A stretch of 5,786 bases of DNA, from the NCBI GenBank assembly GCA_026990725.1, contig JALXCX010000247.1, forward strand, positions 1 through 5,786, in the 5' to 3' direction. The notes under the pieces are model-generated. The model searched no databases, was not told the DNA's origin, and saw only the letters and a program-made list of their open reading frames with translations. Of the stretch, positions 5,405 to 5,786 are shown piece after piece (the first letter of the stretch is position 1; each line of letters starts with the position of its first letter). The stretch comes from Desulfobulbaceae bacterium (GTDB taxonomy: Bacteria > Desulfobacterota > Desulfobulbia > Desulfobulbales > Desulfobulbaceae). A program made the translations under genes and the position numbers.

Positions 5405-5456
5405 AATGCAAAAATAATCACCAGATAAATACTAGGAACTGTTTTTAATCTTATTC
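5395..5456. repeat. 9-bp direct repeat in the divergent spacer
   Basis: ATCTTATTC occurs at 5395-5403 and again at 5448-5456, 53 bp apart start to start, or close to five helical turns. A GGAAC precedes each copy, directly at 5390-5394 and with an 8-nt gap at 5435-5439. The repeat is real; a role as paired regulator sites is speculative given the AT-richness. Confidence 0.35.
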
Positions 5457-5470
5457 CGCCCGGAACCATT

Positions 5471-5786
5471 ATGTTTGAAGATTCTCTGAACTCACCGGAC
5501 TTATTTACCATCACCTATGAACTGGTTCCAGGTCAGGGGGCTGGCGGAAAGAAAATAGACAGGCTGCTTGATTTTGCCGCACAGGCTCAACAGGACGGGC
5601 GCATTACTGCCCTGTCTGTCACGGATAACGCTGGCGGTCATCCGGCACTTGCTCCGGTTGCGATAGGTACGGAGATAAAAAAAATCGGGCTTGAGCCCCT
5701 GATCCACTTTTCGTTAAAAGACAAAAATCGTAATCAGGTGGAAAGCCACCTTTTCCTCTACCAGAGGTTACAATTCAAATATCTGC
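5471..5786 (+). CDS. metF: Methylenetetrahydrofolate reductase-like protein, N-terminal part
   Basis: The first 105 residues are present and the gene runs off the right edge. The frame reads MFEDSLNSPDLFTITYELVP and onward. Features of the flavin TIM-barrel reductase family are visible in order: a first-strand glutamate in TITYELVPG (E17, at the place of the catalytic acid of MetF), ALSVTDNAGGHPALAP (47-62), PLIHFSLKDKNRN (76-88) and ESHLF (91-95). The TDNAGG and KDKNRN forms resemble the variant found in anaerobes with a Wood-Ljungdahl-type C1 pathway rather than E. coli MetF; this is recall, not a search. The enzyme interconverts methylene- and methyl-tetrahydrofolate, in the cytoplasm. ATG 5471 gives the expected short lead-in before the first strand, although only a weak GGAA stands in front. 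It is divergent from the signal peptidase operon. Confidence 0.75.
   Translation, partial: MFEDSLNSPDLFTITYELVPGQGAGGKKIDRLLDFAAQAQQDGRITALSVTDNAGGHPALAPVAIGTEIKKIGLEPLIHFSLKDKNRNQVESHLFLYQRLQFKYL

Noticed and set aside
5501..5707. Minus-strand open frame opposite the right-hand gene
   Set aside because: The plus strand carries clear reductase-family motifs here, and the minus frame has no recognisable content.
1..5786. Mobile element, CRISPR array, tRNA/rRNA or toxin-antitoxin/defence system
   Set aside because: No transposase or integrase, no terminal repeats with target duplications, no regularly spaced repeats, no cloverleaf and no defence-type domains were seen on either strand.

Overview
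The window reads as an ordinary chromosomal segment of a Gram-negative bacterium, most likely a Desulfobacterota (deltaproteobacterial, sulfate-reducer-like) organism. This is inferred from gene content and protein style: a 67K-type SppA, a stand-alone two-gate membrane protein, a tandem-domain universal stress protein, and a methylenetetrahydrofolate reductase of the variant type I associate with anaerobic C1 metabolism. No database search was possible.

Layout, left to right. Positions 1-99 hold the last 32 codons of a plus-strand gene, possibly transketolase. A 220-bp spacer follows, with two hairpins and a weak 50-codon open frame. Next come sppA (320-2188, TTG start) and, 22 bp later, a polytopic Gate-domain protein (2211-3170), probably one operon. 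The next spacer (3171-3406) holds a 15-bp hairpin and a further set of complementary segments upstream of a universal stress protein gene (3407-4333, TTG start chosen by its ribosome binding site). This gene converges on a minus-strand pair: type I signal peptidase (5358-4864) and a small membrane-anchored protein (4867-4379), joined by an ATGA stop/start overlap. A 112-bp AT-rich divergent spacer separates the signal peptidase from the start of a methylenetetrahydrofolate reductase-like gene that runs off the right edge (5471-5786).

How the genes fit together: the best-supported theme is envelope protein export and quality control. Signal peptidase I releases signal peptides and SppA degrades them, and both are encoded within 5.4 kb, although on opposite strands and in different transcription units. 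The Gate-domain protein is a membrane protein of unknown substrate. The stress protein and the C1 enzyme have no evident link to the rest.

I found no mobile element, CRISPR array, tRNA, rRNA or convincing new multi-gene system. The points most worth checking are the structured spacers upstream of sppA and the stress gene, a degenerate second domain in the stress protein, the altered C-terminal box of the signal peptidase, and the unknown protein translationally coupled to it.
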